A stretch of 64,000 bases of DNA from Rubripirellula tenax (GCF_007860125.1 NZ_SJPW01000005.1:184065-248064), one strand, 5' to 3'. Shown: positions 25,151 to 36,201, counted from the stretch's first letter. A program made the numbers and translations. The notes: generated by a model from the sequence alone, not told the origin.

Positions 25151-26788
25151 CTATTCCAAAATCCGGATGCACTCCATTTTCATTTCGGGTTTTCCATCCA
25201 ATTTAATCGTCCCGGTCCAACGGCCGTACTCCTGGAGTTCCAAGTGAGCGGTCCCTCGAAGGCCTTCGATGACCTTCCTCGTGTTTTGCGTGAATCCGCG
25301 CATGTCCGTAAACACCGTCATCGTTTTCTGGCCCTTCGGGTGGTTAGTTCCGACTTTCTTCGAGTAGTCCGACCCGCTCAGAACTTCCCTCTGATAAAGC
25401 ACATGGTCATTGATGCGATAGCGTCCGAGGAGAGGCTCAATGTTCTTCGGCGTGATTTTGAATTTCCACACTGCGCCTTCGAACTGATCGTCCCCCGCAC
25501 CGGTTTGGACGAGCGTACCGCTGGACTGCGAAATCGAACTCGTCGTTCGATCCGAATTCAACATGGAAATGCTTTCCGAATCGACGGAAGGCTCCGCGGG
25601 TGTCGAGATTGCAGATGATGTGGCGGCGGTCGTCACTGTTGCCGGCAGTGCCAACTCAACGTCCGCAACGCTGTTATCGGGAACGATCGGACCGATCGAC
25701 TCATCCAACGTGACAACGACAGTGTTTGATGCCAGGATTGTTCGGTACAGGGTGCCGAGCGATTCATCATCGCGCAGGATGACGGCGATGCGTTCCTTAC
25801 GCAGGAATTGTTTCAGCTTCTCAGGATCGCCGACGGTACCCCCGGCCGATGTAAACTTGAGGGCTCCCGGGGACCAAAGTTGCTTCTCCGACGAGGCATT
25901 TAGGTTTTCGTCGAATGCGCTGCGCGTGAGTTCACAGTTAACGCCATTAAACACGATGTTTAGAAACTCCATCGCTTCCCAGGGAGTTGGTTGGCGCAAT
26001 GCCTCTTCGTTTGTTCGCCATGTGTGGGAAGCGTTCCGTTTCCGCACGTGCGACGATCGGTCCGGCCTAGCCACAATTGTGTCAGCGGCCAGCACAGACT
26101 TGTAGTAGTCGAATTCGGGTTCAAAGTCAGGCGGGATGACCACAAGCTGGGGTTTGCGGAGACGCTGTTGAACCTCGGACTGTGGCAAGACCGTCCCATC
26201 AAGGGTCTCGAACGTAACGCCACTGGGCGAATACCGAAAAGTCGCCTCTCGGATCACCAGTGCGTCGCCGTCTTCGGTAGGTTGCAGGAAACGCGTGAAG
26301 TAGGTGATCGAGAATTCAGCACCTGTAAAGAAGACGGAAGCAAACTGCGGACGTTCCTCCGACGGCGCGATCGAATTCGCGATCATCCCAGCTTCGTGCT
26401 CTTGTTCGGGCGTCATTGTGCCAACGTTGAATTGTTCCAAAGCCGACCAGGGCATCCAATCGCCGTCGACCTTCGCCCGGACCCTCCATAGCCAGCCCTG
26501 TAACTGCTCTTGCTCGACGAACTTGTCTTCGATGTGCAAATAGTTCGCTTCTCGAATCCCGTCGACGAAAACCACCGGAGTGTCATCGTCAGGATGGATT
26601 ACGAACAACTCATATTCAGTTGCGTTTTCGACCTCGGACCATTCAAATCGCCACTCCTGTGGCGGTCCATTCTTGACCGATGCGTCGGTGGCGGGATGAA
26701 TGAGCTGGGGAGTCGTTTCGGACGCCATCGCATTCGTGCTCGCAATGGCGATCAATGCAAGGAAAAATTTTGCACAGAAACATCGCAT
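25151..26788 (-). CDS. Secreted protein with fibronectin-like N-terminus and internal duplication
   Basis: 545 residues with a signal peptide (FFLALIAIASTNAMA). An Fn3-like segment comes first (WSEVENATEYELFVIHPDDD, WLWRVRAKVDGDWMPWSAL). Two related segments follow, recognisable from LRKPQLVVIPPD...YKSVLAADTIVA and LRKERIAVILRDD...YRTILASNTVVV. A C-terminal beta domain follows (GAVWKFKITP...WTGTIKLDGKPEMKM). No known family. It is part of the operon that also encodes the cytolysin-like and CAP-domain proteins, so a shared extracellular role is likely but not specified. Confidence 0.7.
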   Translation of the reverse strand: MRCFCAKFFLALIAIASTNAMASETTPQLIHPATDASVKNGPPQEWRFEWSEVENATEYELFVIHPDDDTPVVFVDGIREANYLHIEDKFVEQEQLQGWLWRVRAKVDGDWMPWSALEQFNVGTMTPEQEHEAGMIANSIAPSEERPQFASVFFTGAEFSITYFTRFLQPTEDGDALVIREATFRYSPSGVTFETLDGTVLPQSEVQQRLRKPQLVVIPPDFEPEFDYYKSVLAADTIVARPDRSSHVRKRNASHTWRTNEEALRQPTPWEAMEFLNIVFNGVNCELTRSAFDENLNASSEKQLWSPGALKFTSAGGTVGDPEKLKQFLRKERIAVILRDDESLGTLYRTILASNTVVVTLDESIGPIVPDNSVADVELALPATVTTAATSSAISTPAEPSVDSESISMLNSDRTTSSISQSSGTLVQTGAGDDQFEGAVWKFKITPKNIEPLLGRYRINDHVLYQREVLSGSDYSKKVGTNHPKGQKTMTVFTDMRGFTQNTRKVIEGLRGTAHLELQEYGRWTGTIKLDGKPEMKMECIRILE

Positions 26789-26853
26789 GATTAAATCCTT
26801 TGATCGAATGGTGGGGCCGCTTCAATTGCTCTCTATCTATGTTTCCGTTCCGG

Positions 26854-29800
26854 CTAACCTCCTCCACCGAGATACTCTCCGCAACCGATGGAGCTCAGCA
26901 ACTCTTGTCGGCGTTGTTCAAGTGGATAGCTGAAATACTCGTTGAACGACTTGCTTAGATTCTCCGTTCGCTTCGCGTCGATGGATCGGCCCGGTGGGTC
27001 GTCGTTGTGATTGAGTTGCCGTTCGAGTGCAGTGAGTTCGCGAGAAATCTGTTTACGACGGGCGTTTTGCTTCGCCAGGTAACGGTTGTATTGCTGAGTG
27101 GCGGCGGTGCATCGAGCGATGACGGCGTTGTAAGAGGCTTGAAACTCGGCCATGCGGCGTTGGATGTTTAGAATTTGTTGTGTCACCATTTGAATCTCTT
27201 GCTCGATTCGATCCCGCTGTGGGTTGGGATAGGATTCAACCGGAAAACGCTGCGCAAGAATCGGCGCCGCACCGACGCTCAGAGCACCGGGTCGATTCTC
27301 GCTGACCAACCGAACGGCAGGCGAAGCTAATGGCGGATGGCTGACAAAACGATCATTTTGAGGGAGAAGGGGAGGCCATAGAAATCCTCCCACAACTGGG
27401 TCTCTTACGTTTCGCAGTCGAGTGCGGAGTATATCGAGCCAACGCGTCCTATCTTTAAGATTCGCCGAAGCCCGATCGTAGGCGTCCTTAATCGGTGCGG
27501 CCTCTTGATTGACTTCGTCACAGATCTTGTCTCCCTCGGACTTCTCTCTCGTGATATTCGCATCGATCGTATAGAGTTCCGCTTCCAATTCTCGCATCCG
27601 CTCGTTGATGCGCCGGGCGTTCTCGACCCTTTCTCTTTCGGCGATCTCTTGATCGCGTTGCTCGATGGAAGACAGTTCGCCCATCGCATCGTTGAATTGT
27701 CCAAGGACCACGTCGACACCGGAACGCATTGCCTCCGCGTGTGAATCATTGAGGACTGCGAGAGTGGTTTCCTGGAGCCGGCCACCGTCGACGCCCTTAT
27801 GGCGGTCCTTCCAAGGACCTTGCAGCATCCCTACTCCGATTCCCATCAAACGAGCGGTCTCGTAGCTGGCATCGTTGACCGGGCGTTGGTTGTAGTGCTT
27901 GGAAGCCAGGCTTTCGATGTTTTTTGCGGTGTCAGAGAAGCGCGATGTCCCACTTCGTAGACGAATCCATAGGTACGCTTCGGCCGCGCGATCCCAAGTC
28001 AGATCGGGGATCGATTTCGTAAGTACATTGAGCAAGGCAGGCTCGGCCGTCTTGTAGCGTTTGCCACTGATCTCCACGAGCGCCAGCGCGTAGTCAGCAC
28101 GTGAATCCGACGCGCGATGTGCTCTCGCCAAGCGATAGTTTTGATAGGCGACCGACTGCGTTTCCCAGCCCTCATCTAAGATCGTCGCAAGCAACGTCTC
28201 GTAATCGGACTCGCAGGAACTCAGCTTCACTTCGATCGGGCCGATTCGTCGCGAATCATCGCTTTTGGCGACGTTCACGGTGGTGGAACCTTTCCGCCCT
28301 TGATGCGTTGCGGTAAGTCGATAAGAACCTTCCGGTATATCAGAGAACTCGAATCCGTTGGCCTTTGCAGCGGTGGTTGTTTCGACTGAACTCGAACTTG
28401 CGAGTCGACGAAGCGACTGAAGCGATATCTTTGCTCCGGCAACTGGCCGGAGCCTTTCAGCCATTCGGGTTCTTTGCTCCAATCGCGATTTCGCAACTGT
28501 GATCTCTTTTCCATCCTTGGTGATCGTCTCGAAGTAAGGAACCGTGACTGTATACGGCACTTCTTCCATGACGCCCGTTTCGAGCCCAACGACTCCGAAG
28601 ACCGAAAACGTTTCATTGGGGCGTTCCATTCGAATTTGAAAGTCCTTTTCGTTTCGGCCGTCTTTGATGACGACAAACGCTTTCTTTTCAAACGCGAGTG
28701 AGTTGCTGGAGAGTCGCACTTTGTAAATGCCGGTTCCCTCGTTCATGCCAAAGTCGACGGAGCCATTCAAGCCCGTGATTTGGGGCGAGCCGAATTCGGA
28801 ACTGTTGGGTGATTGCAGTGAGACTTCGATATTCGGGATCGGTTGACCATCTTCGGCGTTTTTGACCGTGGCCCGAAAAGAGACCGATGATTCGATAATC
28901 GATTGAGGCGGAGTGGTTCCAGCCATGGGAGGTCCGGAGCCGGAGGTCATTGGTTCGGTTGGACGCGGTTGCGGATTACGGCCAGGCATACGAGGCGATA
29001 CCCCGCTCACACTGGGTCGGGAGCCGGACGTGCCGCTGAGTTTTGGCCCATCTGGCTCTTCGTCAGTCGTCGATGAACATGGCGAGTATTGGTCGATCAA
29101 CTCCATTCGCCATGTTTCCAGTGGCAATTTGGCGAAAGCGGCAAAAGAGCTTTGAGACCTTTGCCCTGCTTTCGTCTGTGTAGTCGTCGTCGTTTTCGTT
29201 GATGTGCTGGCGCTTTCTAAGTTTCGAATTTCGTTGCTTAACGCGATGATCTCGCCCAACTTCTTCTGATACTGCACCGAGCCTCGCTCGAACTGATCTC
29301 GCTGGGTTACTTTTAGTTTTCTTTCCGCAGTCAACTCGTCAATACGCTTTTGATTGGGGTTTGACTTCACCATTTCACTGTTGTCGCCGCCGTCACCGGC
29401 ATTGGATGCGACCATCGAATCCGGTTTTTTGGGTGCTTCCGCCAGTCCGCGATTGAATGCCGTTTCGTATTCCGAGCTGAGTTGGGCAAGGATCGAGTTT
29501 TGAAACTGTTCATTGCCTTGTGAGCCTTCGAGCGAATTCATCGCGCCGATTGCGAGTCCCATCACGCGAACCGTTTCGAGGCTTGCGCCGGAGACGGGAC
29601 GCTTCGAGTAGATTCCAGCAAACTCGCTGATCTTCTGTTTCACAGTGGGGTAGTCGTTTTCCAGCATGCCCAACCGAATTCGGGCTTCGACCGCACGGTC
29701 CCAAATGAAGCTGTCGTTTTGCTGAACTTGTCCAAGCAACGCGTTGACGAGTTTGTAGTTCTCCTGCTTCGCCTCGACCAAACTAATCGCGAATGGCAGG

Positions 29801-32800
29801 ACCTGTTTCTTCGGATCCACCTTCGCCGCCTCTCGATATAGCTCTTTTGCCGTTTCTGGTTTTTGCCATCTCTGTTCCAAAAACTCGCAAAGCAGCTTCG
29901 CGACGGGCGGTTCGAGCGGAGTAACGGTACCGCCACTCGCAATCTTAGGATTGATCGGCTTGAGTGGCTTGCTCGGGTCCACTCCCATGCTGTTCGGGTC
30001 AAGCCAAACGATGATCGGCGAGCCTTGCTGCTTGATCTCGAAGTCCTTTGACGTAAACGGCGTGAATTGATCGCTGCCAGTCGCCACGGCGATCCAATAG
30101 GAACCCATCTTTGCCAGTTGAACGTCGTTGACGCGTCCTTCTGAATCGGTGGTTCGCTGAGTTGTGGACGAGAAAGATTCGCCCAACGTGGGATCCCAGA
30201 TCTTCAAGGAGATACTGCTGACGGGTTCCTTGGTATCGCGCCGCTTAACGATCAAGTCGACGTTCGGTCGGATCGGAGCAAGAAAGACGTCCAGCACAGT
30301 CGTCTTTCCGGTTTGAACTGCTTTCCGACTCGACTCCAATGACGTGTAGTTTTCGAGTTGAGCCGAAGCAGCGACATCGCCCAGTCCAGGAGTCGTTCCC
30401 TCCGCATGGTAAATCTTCCACTTGGATGCCGGGTATTCGTCGGTGTAATCAGACGCAGGAAGTTCTTGCAGCCTGCCGATCAAGACGGGTGATTTCATTC
30501 CAACACTCTCGCGCGTCACCTCCAGTGACGGGACCTTCGCGTCAGATGTCGCGTTCTCCGCATACACGAACACTTTCACTGTCGCGGGCGGTGGCCCAGG
30601 CAGCATTTCAAACTCAAGGTAAACGTGGATCGTCTTGTTTTCTCCTGATGGGACTTCGACCGATCCGGCATGCGAGTAATTGGCGTGCGAATCCGCTTGG
30701 ACGGAGACACTCCAGAGGCCAGCTTTGACATCGAAATTCACTGTTCCATTTTCATTGGTCGCTCGACTCTGTACCACCTCATTGTCGGCCTTGACATTCA
30801 CCGTCGCGTTAGTGAGAAGGCCGATTTCTTCGTCCGCCGAATGGACCACGACCGTCAAAGTCCCTGGACCGGAATCATCACCGTCCTTTGAAAGCTTCAG
30901 TCGGAATGTGCCAGGTGTGCTGCTGGTCATCGACTCGGGCTGGCTGGTGGCCGTGGCGTAGTCTTCGAGGCTCGCTTCGGCTTTGAATTTTCCAATCCGA
31001 AGCCCTTTCATTTCGGCTCGATACCACTTTTCGCAGTCGCCCGCGGCAATCCCCGTTGCATCGAGCACTTGTGCGGGGGTTAGTTCAACGAGTTCAGATT
31101 CGTGTTTGGCTTTCGTGATGCCGTTGTCGGAGACTTCAAGAAAACGCACCTTGGGAACCGCATCGACGGAGGTCCCGTCGGCCATGAAAGCCACCAAAGT
31201 AACGCCACGGCGAGCGTTATTGAGATACATCGGCTTGTATTCTTGGGTGACTGGTTTCTCTGCACAAACCACTTGAACAAACGCAATCAAATCACCCGTC
31301 GGCTTGCCGACATCGGGCGCTCGCATCAATGCGATACTTCCTTTAGGCTCGCCCTCGCAACCAAGCTGAAACTTTTTCCATCGGCTAGCGATGTATCCGG
31401 GGGCGGTCGCCTGCAAAACGTAGTCGCCAGGTTCGACAAATTCCTTGGTCGACGGTTTGAGCGATAGCACGCTGCGAAGTGCATTCTTGGGATACTTCAG
31501 TTGCAGGCTTGCGTCAGGAATCGGCTTTTTGCTGTCCGAGTCGATCACAGAAACCATCAACGGAATTTTGGGCGACGGCACATCCAACTGGGCCATGAAG
31601 GTTGTCGTCTGGGATGCGATGATGGTCTTGGGTTGGCTCGCCGCACTCAGACGATCGAGATCTGCACGCAGCAGCCACGTACCGCCGACCAAAGGCTGAG
31701 AAGGCGTCACGTTGTAGTTGCGACTTCGTCCATCATCACTTTGCAATGAGACTGTCGCATTAACTTCTCCATGGGTTTCGGAAACGAACATGGCGGTAGG
31801 TGCATCCTTGCTACCACATCCTGTCACGCTGACGACACGGAGTGATCCTATCACCGTGTAGCTTGGAGTCACCTCAATCGGTGTGAGAGGTATCGTCAAT
31901 TCGAGCGACTTGCCCGGCGTCACCGACTGCCATTGCATTTCGCTGGTGTTATAGCCTGGTGCGCCAGCGGAAATTGCGAAGGTGCCACCTGGAATGTTTT
32001 CGGGACCATAAGCGCCACCGAGGGTCGCAACGTTGGTTTCTACTTCGTTGCGATTGAATTTGATCCACGCACCGTCGAGATACTTCGTGGGTTGCTGGCC
32101 CGCCTCGACCACTTTGACGAACAACTGACCTGGTGTTTGCTCCGGTTCGTCAGCTCCCAACTGAAGCCAAAACGTGTGTGGTTGACCGGCGTGAACGGGA
32201 CGCGGATCCGTCGAGTCGACCAGGTTGCCCAAGGTGGCCCGAGCGGAAACAGGTCCGGGTTGCAATCCACCGCCAATGCAGATGAACCAATCACTGGTGG
32301 TGTTTGTAGGAATTTCCAATCGGCTGTATTGGTTCGGCGAAATGGGGCGGACGTTGGGCGTGAATATGTTCCTGCTCGTGAATTCAACGATCGGAAGCGA
32401 CTTGTTATTCCGCTTGCCATTGGCGATCACCTCGATGATGGCCGTTGCTTGTGCCAAGGCAGCCGGCGTCACCGGTTCGGCGTCTTGGATCAACACCAGA
32501 TCCAGATTGGCAGGCTGTTGTCCTGCGATGATCGTTGTCTGTTTCGAGACCGGCTTGTATCCCACCTTGGAATTGGATGCATCGGAACGGGGCGCAACCG
32601 GGTTCGCATGCCAAGTGTCGGGATCCAACTCGATTTGGTACTTACCGTCCGCATCGGCAAACGCATAACGTGTGCGATTTCGTGCGGAGTTCTCAAACGT
32701 AATCGACGCTCCGGGGAACGGAGACATCGTGCGATCCAAACCCCGACGGCGTACGACGCCCGCCAGCTTGTAAGACTTTTTCGACGGATCTTTCGGCGGC

Positions 32801-35800
32801 GTCAACGTCACGTAGAGTGTGTTGTCGGTTCCCCATAACCACTTTGCATCGCCTTGTGCGCCGTCGTATCCCGACAAGCCGGCCTCGGCAAAGTATTCAC
32901 CGGCGGGCAGGCTGGTTTGAACATTCGCCCAATACATCTTTGCGGGTTGCTGTTCCCGTGGGTTCCGCAAACCCTGCGTCGCAACCGGCGTCAAAACGGT
33001 CGCCAGTGGCGCGCCACCCAACGTAGGTTTGACGTAAACCGTTGGTTGCCCACCCTGGCCAGAGCCACCGAGCACTGTCAATAAAACTCGGACATCCACG
33101 GCTCGCTGCAGATAGATTTTTAATCGATTGTCGTCGTCTTCTTTGACGAAGATCTTGTCAATTTCCTGTTCACTTTTTGGAAGGAACCCACTCCGCGTCG
33201 CGGTGACCGCGTAGGCGTAGCCTGGTAAGACCGAGAATTCGCAATCCGTTTCGGGCAGGGTTGTCGCGGTCCGCTTTTGCATAGCGTCGGCGATCGGCGT
33301 GATCGTCACCAGCGCATCATCGACACGAACATCTTCGCCAAACTCGTTCTTCGTCCAGACGCCGACGATCAATTGCGTCTTAGGATTCGTCGGCGATTCA
33401 CCTTTGATCACACTGAAGTCAAAAATAAACGGCGCGATCGATGGTCGAATGTCCAACAGACGGCCATCTCGTTCTTGCTGGTAACTATCGGCGATGACTT
33501 CGAATTCAAGTCGTCCACTCGGCAAATCTTCGGCGAGATAGTAACCGTTTTGATCGGTGGTCTGCTCCGTCACCGTGAACCCCGAGGCGTCGATGAACTT
33601 GATCTTCGCACCCGCGACATACTCGATGACGTTGCCCGAGGGATCATGCCCCAGAACGTGCCCATGCAGGGTTGCGCGCAATCGAGGTCCCTGGTCACGG
33701 AACAACCAAGCTTGAACCACTGTTTCAAAGCCAGGCAAGACTTTCTTTGCCGGGCTATCAAAGTCGCTGTAGTTTGTCGAACTCGCGTGGACACGGTACG
33801 ACGAGGCAGGCAGAGGCTTGGAAGGTTTGCCGATGAAGTAGCTGAACTTTGGATCGATGGCACCACCGCCAATTTTGCGAGCCGTTGCCAAATCGATCGG
33901 CTCCACTGTGAGCGAGCGTTTTTGATTGGGTTCGTCTTCGTTTGAATAGAAGACATTCGGCGATCCAGTCTCGCCCGCTTCCATGCCGATCAGTGCGATC
34001 AGTTTGGTATCGGGAACGACTCGCTTTTTCACCAACAGGTCAACCGTGGCTGTCCCATTCACTTTCACCGCAACCGTTTTTGCGCCCGTTGAATCGAAGT
34101 CGGCCGCCGACGCGCTGACCCACCAGCTGCCTGGGGTCAATTCCTTGAAGCTGAAATTACCGTCCGTCGCTTGCACGGGTGGTGGTGGATTTCCCGAACC
34201 CAATTTCGTGAGCGTGACGGTCGCACCGGGCACCAATTCGGGCGGATCGGTTCCGGCGATCACGACGCGTCCTTGAATCGAACCAGGCGTTTCCTGGATC
34301 GGCATGATGACTTGGAAATACGTTGATTGATCGGGCGAGACGGACTGTTGCGACGATGATTGCTCGGCGTAATTGGGTAAGTCGCTGAGCGTTGCCTTTG
34401 CCCGATACAGTCCGCTGATCAGGGTGCTGGATGGTTCCGCAGTGAACCACGACCAATCCTTCTCGGGCTCGATGCCGTAATCCAGTAATTCATCCTCGGA
34501 AAGCGACCTGGTCTTGCCATCGATCGCCTGGGCCGATGATCGACCGAATTGAACCGTTGGTAACTTGTCGCCGATCATTCCTTCGACACCGATGATCGCC
34601 ATCTGCGAAACGATCGGACCAATCGTCTCGGTTACCTGGGCGATGGTGATGTCATGGGTAAAGTCTTGCTGAGGCGTGATGCTGACGGAAACCGGTTTTG
34701 CCGCACCCAGCTTGGCCGTATCGATGCTTTCCGCCGTCGAGTTCTCTGTCGGTTGGCAAACGACCCACCACGAGCCATCGGACAATTTCAGTTCATATTT
34801 ACCTAGTCGATCGGTAGTCGTCTTGCGAGTTTCAGCACTGGCTTGACTCGTCGCGATCACATCCCAAGCGACGAGTGGCTGTTTGGCGCTGTCATTGATC
34901 TGCTCCGCGACGGTACCACGAAGATTTCCGAGCGCGTCTCGGGGGTGCAGACTCAGCACAAACAGATTGGTCTTGCCTGTTTCGACGGCTTCGTATCCTG
35001 AGGAAACGGGATCAACGCTGACCAGAGTTGCTCTCGCGTAGTAACTGCCGGCCGGCAACGGTCCCTCGCTTTCCACCCAGTACCAATTCCACTTGGACGG
35101 ATCATCATCACCAACGCCTTCGCCTAGGTAACCCAGATCCTCTTCGCTGACGGGCATCACCTTCCCAGGCAACGGTTCGTCATCCGCGCCCGCCAAAAAG
35201 AAATCGACCTTGGGTTGGGCATCCGGAATACGCTTGGCAGTATTACGAACCGACACGATCGCGAAAATGGGAACGGGCGTTGGTCCGGAGTCCGCCTCAC
35301 CCGAATCGGACAATACAAAATCGCATTCGTACTGGGCTCCTGCGACAAACGTCATCGTGACATCGGACGTCACATCGCTACCCGATCGAATCGCGTGCCG
35401 GTCCGCGTCCGGAAGACTGCTGGTGACGAACGTTCTGGCGTTTTCACTGCATCCGGGTGCTTGAGCAGAGAAGTGCCAAGTGCCACTGGGCAGATCGAGC
35501 GTGTTGCCATCCGGTTTCGTTACATCGATCACCCCGGCCGGTTGGGGATCATCACCGCGCCAGAAAATGATCCTTGCATTTTCGACGGGCGTTTGGCTTC
35601 CGTTGTCATCTTTCCAGACCCGGACAGTCAAATTGCTTGCCCCACTGTCGTCGGCGACTTGCGGATCGTCATTGTTGGGTTGATTGGCAGTTGGATCTGC
35701 GGTCAGGGCAAACTCAATTTTGTAGTCTTGCCCTTCGATGATTGTCACCGTCGCGTCTGCAAAATCGGCTGCACCAGTGCGGACGGCATGTCGATCGGCG

Positions 35801-36129
35801 TCGTAAACGTTGCTGGTGATCGTGGTGCGAGCGTTTTCGCGATAGCCATTCGCTCCCGCCGAAAAATGCCAAGTTCCGCCAGGCAAATTGGTTTTCAACT
35901 CACCCGACGGCACTGTCATCGTGCCGGCAGGATTCGGATCATCACCTTGCCACAAAGTGATGCTGGCATCGGAAACGGACTGGCGCGCACCGGCGTCGTC
36001 AATTTCCCAAACCGAGAGCGTGACTGTTGCTTGCTGTGCCAATGCCGACGTCAACGACAACACCGAGAAGAGGGACGCTAATAAAAGATTATACTTTGGC
36101 ATTGGTCGTAACTGGCAGCGGCGTTTCAT
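26854..36129 (-). CDS. Giant modular secreted protein (3091 aa)
   Basis: An export signal (MPKYNLLLASLFSVLSLTSALA) follows a basic start; an alternative ATG is at 36102. Residues 33-280 hold two clear tandem copies of a domain of about 115 residues (ITLWQGDDPNPAG / IIFWRGDDPQPAG, then GTWHFSAGANGYRENART / GTWHFSAQAPGCSENART). To about residue 2050 it alternates carboxypeptidase-regulatory/Cna-B-like beta domains (GRVVIAGTDPPELVPGATVT, ENIPGGTFAISAGAPGYNTS) with a second repeat type ending LPAGSYYARATL or LPAGEYFAEAGL. Residues about 2080-2230 and 2640-2800 are two copies of a helical TPR-like unit. A Thr/Gln-rich linker and one more beta domain lie between them. Coiled coils fill about 2810-2900 and 2975-3045. 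It is likely surface-bound and may act in adhesion or scaffolding. Confidence 0.8.
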   Translation of the reverse strand: MKRRCQLRPMPKYNLLLASLFSVLSLTSALAQQATVTLSVWEIDDAGARQSVSDASITLWQGDDPNPAGTMTVPSGELKTNLPGGTWHFSAGANGYRENARTTITSNVYDADRHAVRTGAADFADATVTIIEGQDYKIEFALTADPTANQPNNDDPQVADDSGASNLTVRVWKDDNGSQTPVENARIIFWRGDDPQPAGVIDVTKPDGNTLDLPSGTWHFSAQAPGCSENARTFVTSSLPDADRHAIRSGSDVTSDVTMTFVAGAQYECDFVLSDSGEADSGPTPVPIFAIVSVRNTAKRIPDAQPKVDFFLAGADDEPLPGKVMPVSEEDLGYLGEGVGDDDPSKWNWYWVESEGPLPAGSYYARATLVSVDPVSSGYEAVETGKTNLFVLSLHPRDALGNLRGTVAEQINDSAKQPLVAWDVIATSQASAETRKTTTDRLGKYELKLSDGSWWVVCQPTENSTAESIDTAKLGAAKPVSVSITPQQDFTHDITIAQVTETIGPIVSQMAIIGVEGMIGDKLPTVQFGRSSAQAIDGKTRSLSEDELLDYGIEPEKDWSWFTAEPSSTLISGLYRAKATLSDLPNYAEQSSSQQSVSPDQSTYFQVIMPIQETPGSIQGRVVIAGTDPPELVPGATVTLTKLGSGNPPPPVQATDGNFSFKELTPGSWWVSASAADFDSTGAKTVAVKVNGTATVDLLVKKRVVPDTKLIALIGMEAGETGSPNVFYSNEDEPNQKRSLTVEPIDLATARKIGGGAIDPKFSYFIGKPSKPLPASSYRVHASSTNYSDFDSPAKKVLPGFETVVQAWLFRDQGPRLRATLHGHVLGHDPSGNVIEYVAGAKIKFIDASGFTVTEQTTDQNGYYLAEDLPSGRLEFEVIADSYQQERDGRLLDIRPSIAPFIFDFSVIKGESPTNPKTQLIVGVWTKNEFGEDVRVDDALVTITPIADAMQKRTATTLPETDCEFSVLPGYAYAVTATRSGFLPKSEQEIDKIFVKEDDDNRLKIYLQRAVDVRVLLTVLGGSGQGGQPTVYVKPTLGGAPLATVLTPVATQGLRNPREQQPAKMYWANVQTSLPAGEYFAEAGLSGYDGAQGDAKWLWGTDNTLYVTLTPPKDPSKKSYKLAGVVRRRGLDRTMSPFPGASITFENSARNRTRYAFADADGKYQIELDPDTWHANPVAPRSDASNSKVGYKPVSKQTTIIAGQQPANLDLVLIQDAEPVTPAALAQATAIIEVIANGKRNNKSLPIVEFTSRNIFTPNVRPISPNQYSRLEIPTNTTSDWFICIGGGLQPGPVSARATLGNLVDSTDPRPVHAGQPHTFWLQLGADEPEQTPGQLFVKVVEAGQQPTKYLDGAWIKFNRNEVETNVATLGGAYGPENIPGGTFAISAGAPGYNTSEMQWQSVTPGKSLELTIPLTPIEVTPSYTVIGSLRVVSVTGCGSKDAPTAMFVSETHGEVNATVSLQSDDGRSRNYNVTPSQPLVGGTWLLRADLDRLSAASQPKTIIASQTTTFMAQLDVPSPKIPLMVSVIDSDSKKPIPDASLQLKYPKNALRSVLSLKPSTKEFVEPGDYVLQATAPGYIASRWKKFQLGCEGEPKGSIALMRAPDVGKPTGDLIAFVQVVCAEKPVTQEYKPMYLNNARRGVTLVAFMADGTSVDAVPKVRFLEVSDNGITKAKHESELVELTPAQVLDATGIAAGDCEKWYRAEMKGLRIGKFKAEASLEDYATATSQPESMTSSTPGTFRLKLSKDGDDSGPGTLTVVVHSADEEIGLLTNATVNVKADNEVVQSRATNENGTVNFDVKAGLWSVSVQADSHANYSHAGSVEVPSGENKTIHVYLEFEMLPGPPPATVKVFVYAENATSDAKVPSLEVTRESVGMKSPVLIGRLQELPASDYTDEYPASKWKIYHAEGTTPGLGDVAASAQLENYTSLESSRKAVQTGKTTVLDVFLAPIRPNVDLIVKRRDTKEPVSSISLKIWDPTLGESFSSTTQRTTDSEGRVNDVQLAKMGSYWIAVATGSDQFTPFTSKDFEIKQQGSPIIVWLDPNSMGVDPSKPLKPINPKIASGGTVTPLEPPVAKLLCEFLEQRWQKPETAKELYREAAKVDPKKQVLPFAISLVEAKQENYKLVNALLGQVQQNDSFIWDRAVEARIRLGMLENDYPTVKQKISEFAGIYSKRPVSGASLETVRVMGLAIGAMNSLEGSQGNEQFQNSILAQLSSEYETAFNRGLAEAPKKPDSMVASNAGDGGDNSEMVKSNPNQKRIDELTAERKLKVTQRDQFERGSVQYQKKLGEIIALSNEIRNLESASTSTKTTTTTQTKAGQRSQSSFAAFAKLPLETWRMELIDQYSPCSSTTDEEPDGPKLSGTSGSRPSVSGVSPRMPGRNPQPRPTEPMTSGSGPPMAGTTPPQSIIESSVSFRATVKNAEDGQPIPNIEVSLQSPNSSEFGSPQITGLNGSVDFGMNEGTGIYKVRLSSNSLAFEKKAFVVIKDGRNEKDFQIRMERPNETFSVFGVVGLETGVMEEVPYTVTVPYFETITKDGKEITVAKSRLEQRTRMAERLRPVAGAKISLQSLRRLASSSSVETTTAAKANGFEFSDIPEGSYRLTATHQGRKGSTTVNVAKSDDSRRIGPIEVKLSSCESDYETLLATILDEGWETQSVAYQNYRLARAHRASDSRADYALALVEISGKRYKTAEPALLNVLTKSIPDLTWDRAAEAYLWIRLRSGTSRFSDTAKNIESLASKHYNQRPVNDASYETARLMGIGVGMLQGPWKDRHKGVDGGRLQETTLAVLNDSHAEAMRSGVDVVLGQFNDAMGELSSIEQRDQEIAERERVENARRINERMRELEAELYTIDANITREKSEGDKICDEVNQEAAPIKDAYDRASANLKDRTRWLDILRTRLRNVRDPVVGGFLWPPLLPQNDRFVSHPPLASPAVRLVSENRPGALSVGAAPILAQRFPVESYPNPQRDRIEQEIQMVTQQILNIQRRMAEFQASYNAVIARCTAATQQYNRYLAKQNARRKQISRELTALERQLNHNDDPPGRSIDAKRTENLSKSFNEYFSYPLEQRRQELLSSIGCGEYLGGGG

Positions 36130-36201
36130 GAGTAGGGTTCCGGTGGTTTTCGACCAGCGAGCATTCGTTGATGGAGGATAGATGTGTCGATCGCGATTGG
36201 G

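Noticed and set aside
31933-32838. 301-residue plus-strand gene opposite the giant protein
   Set aside because: It is a shadow frame in high-GC coding sequence; the minus strand holds continuous repeated domains here.
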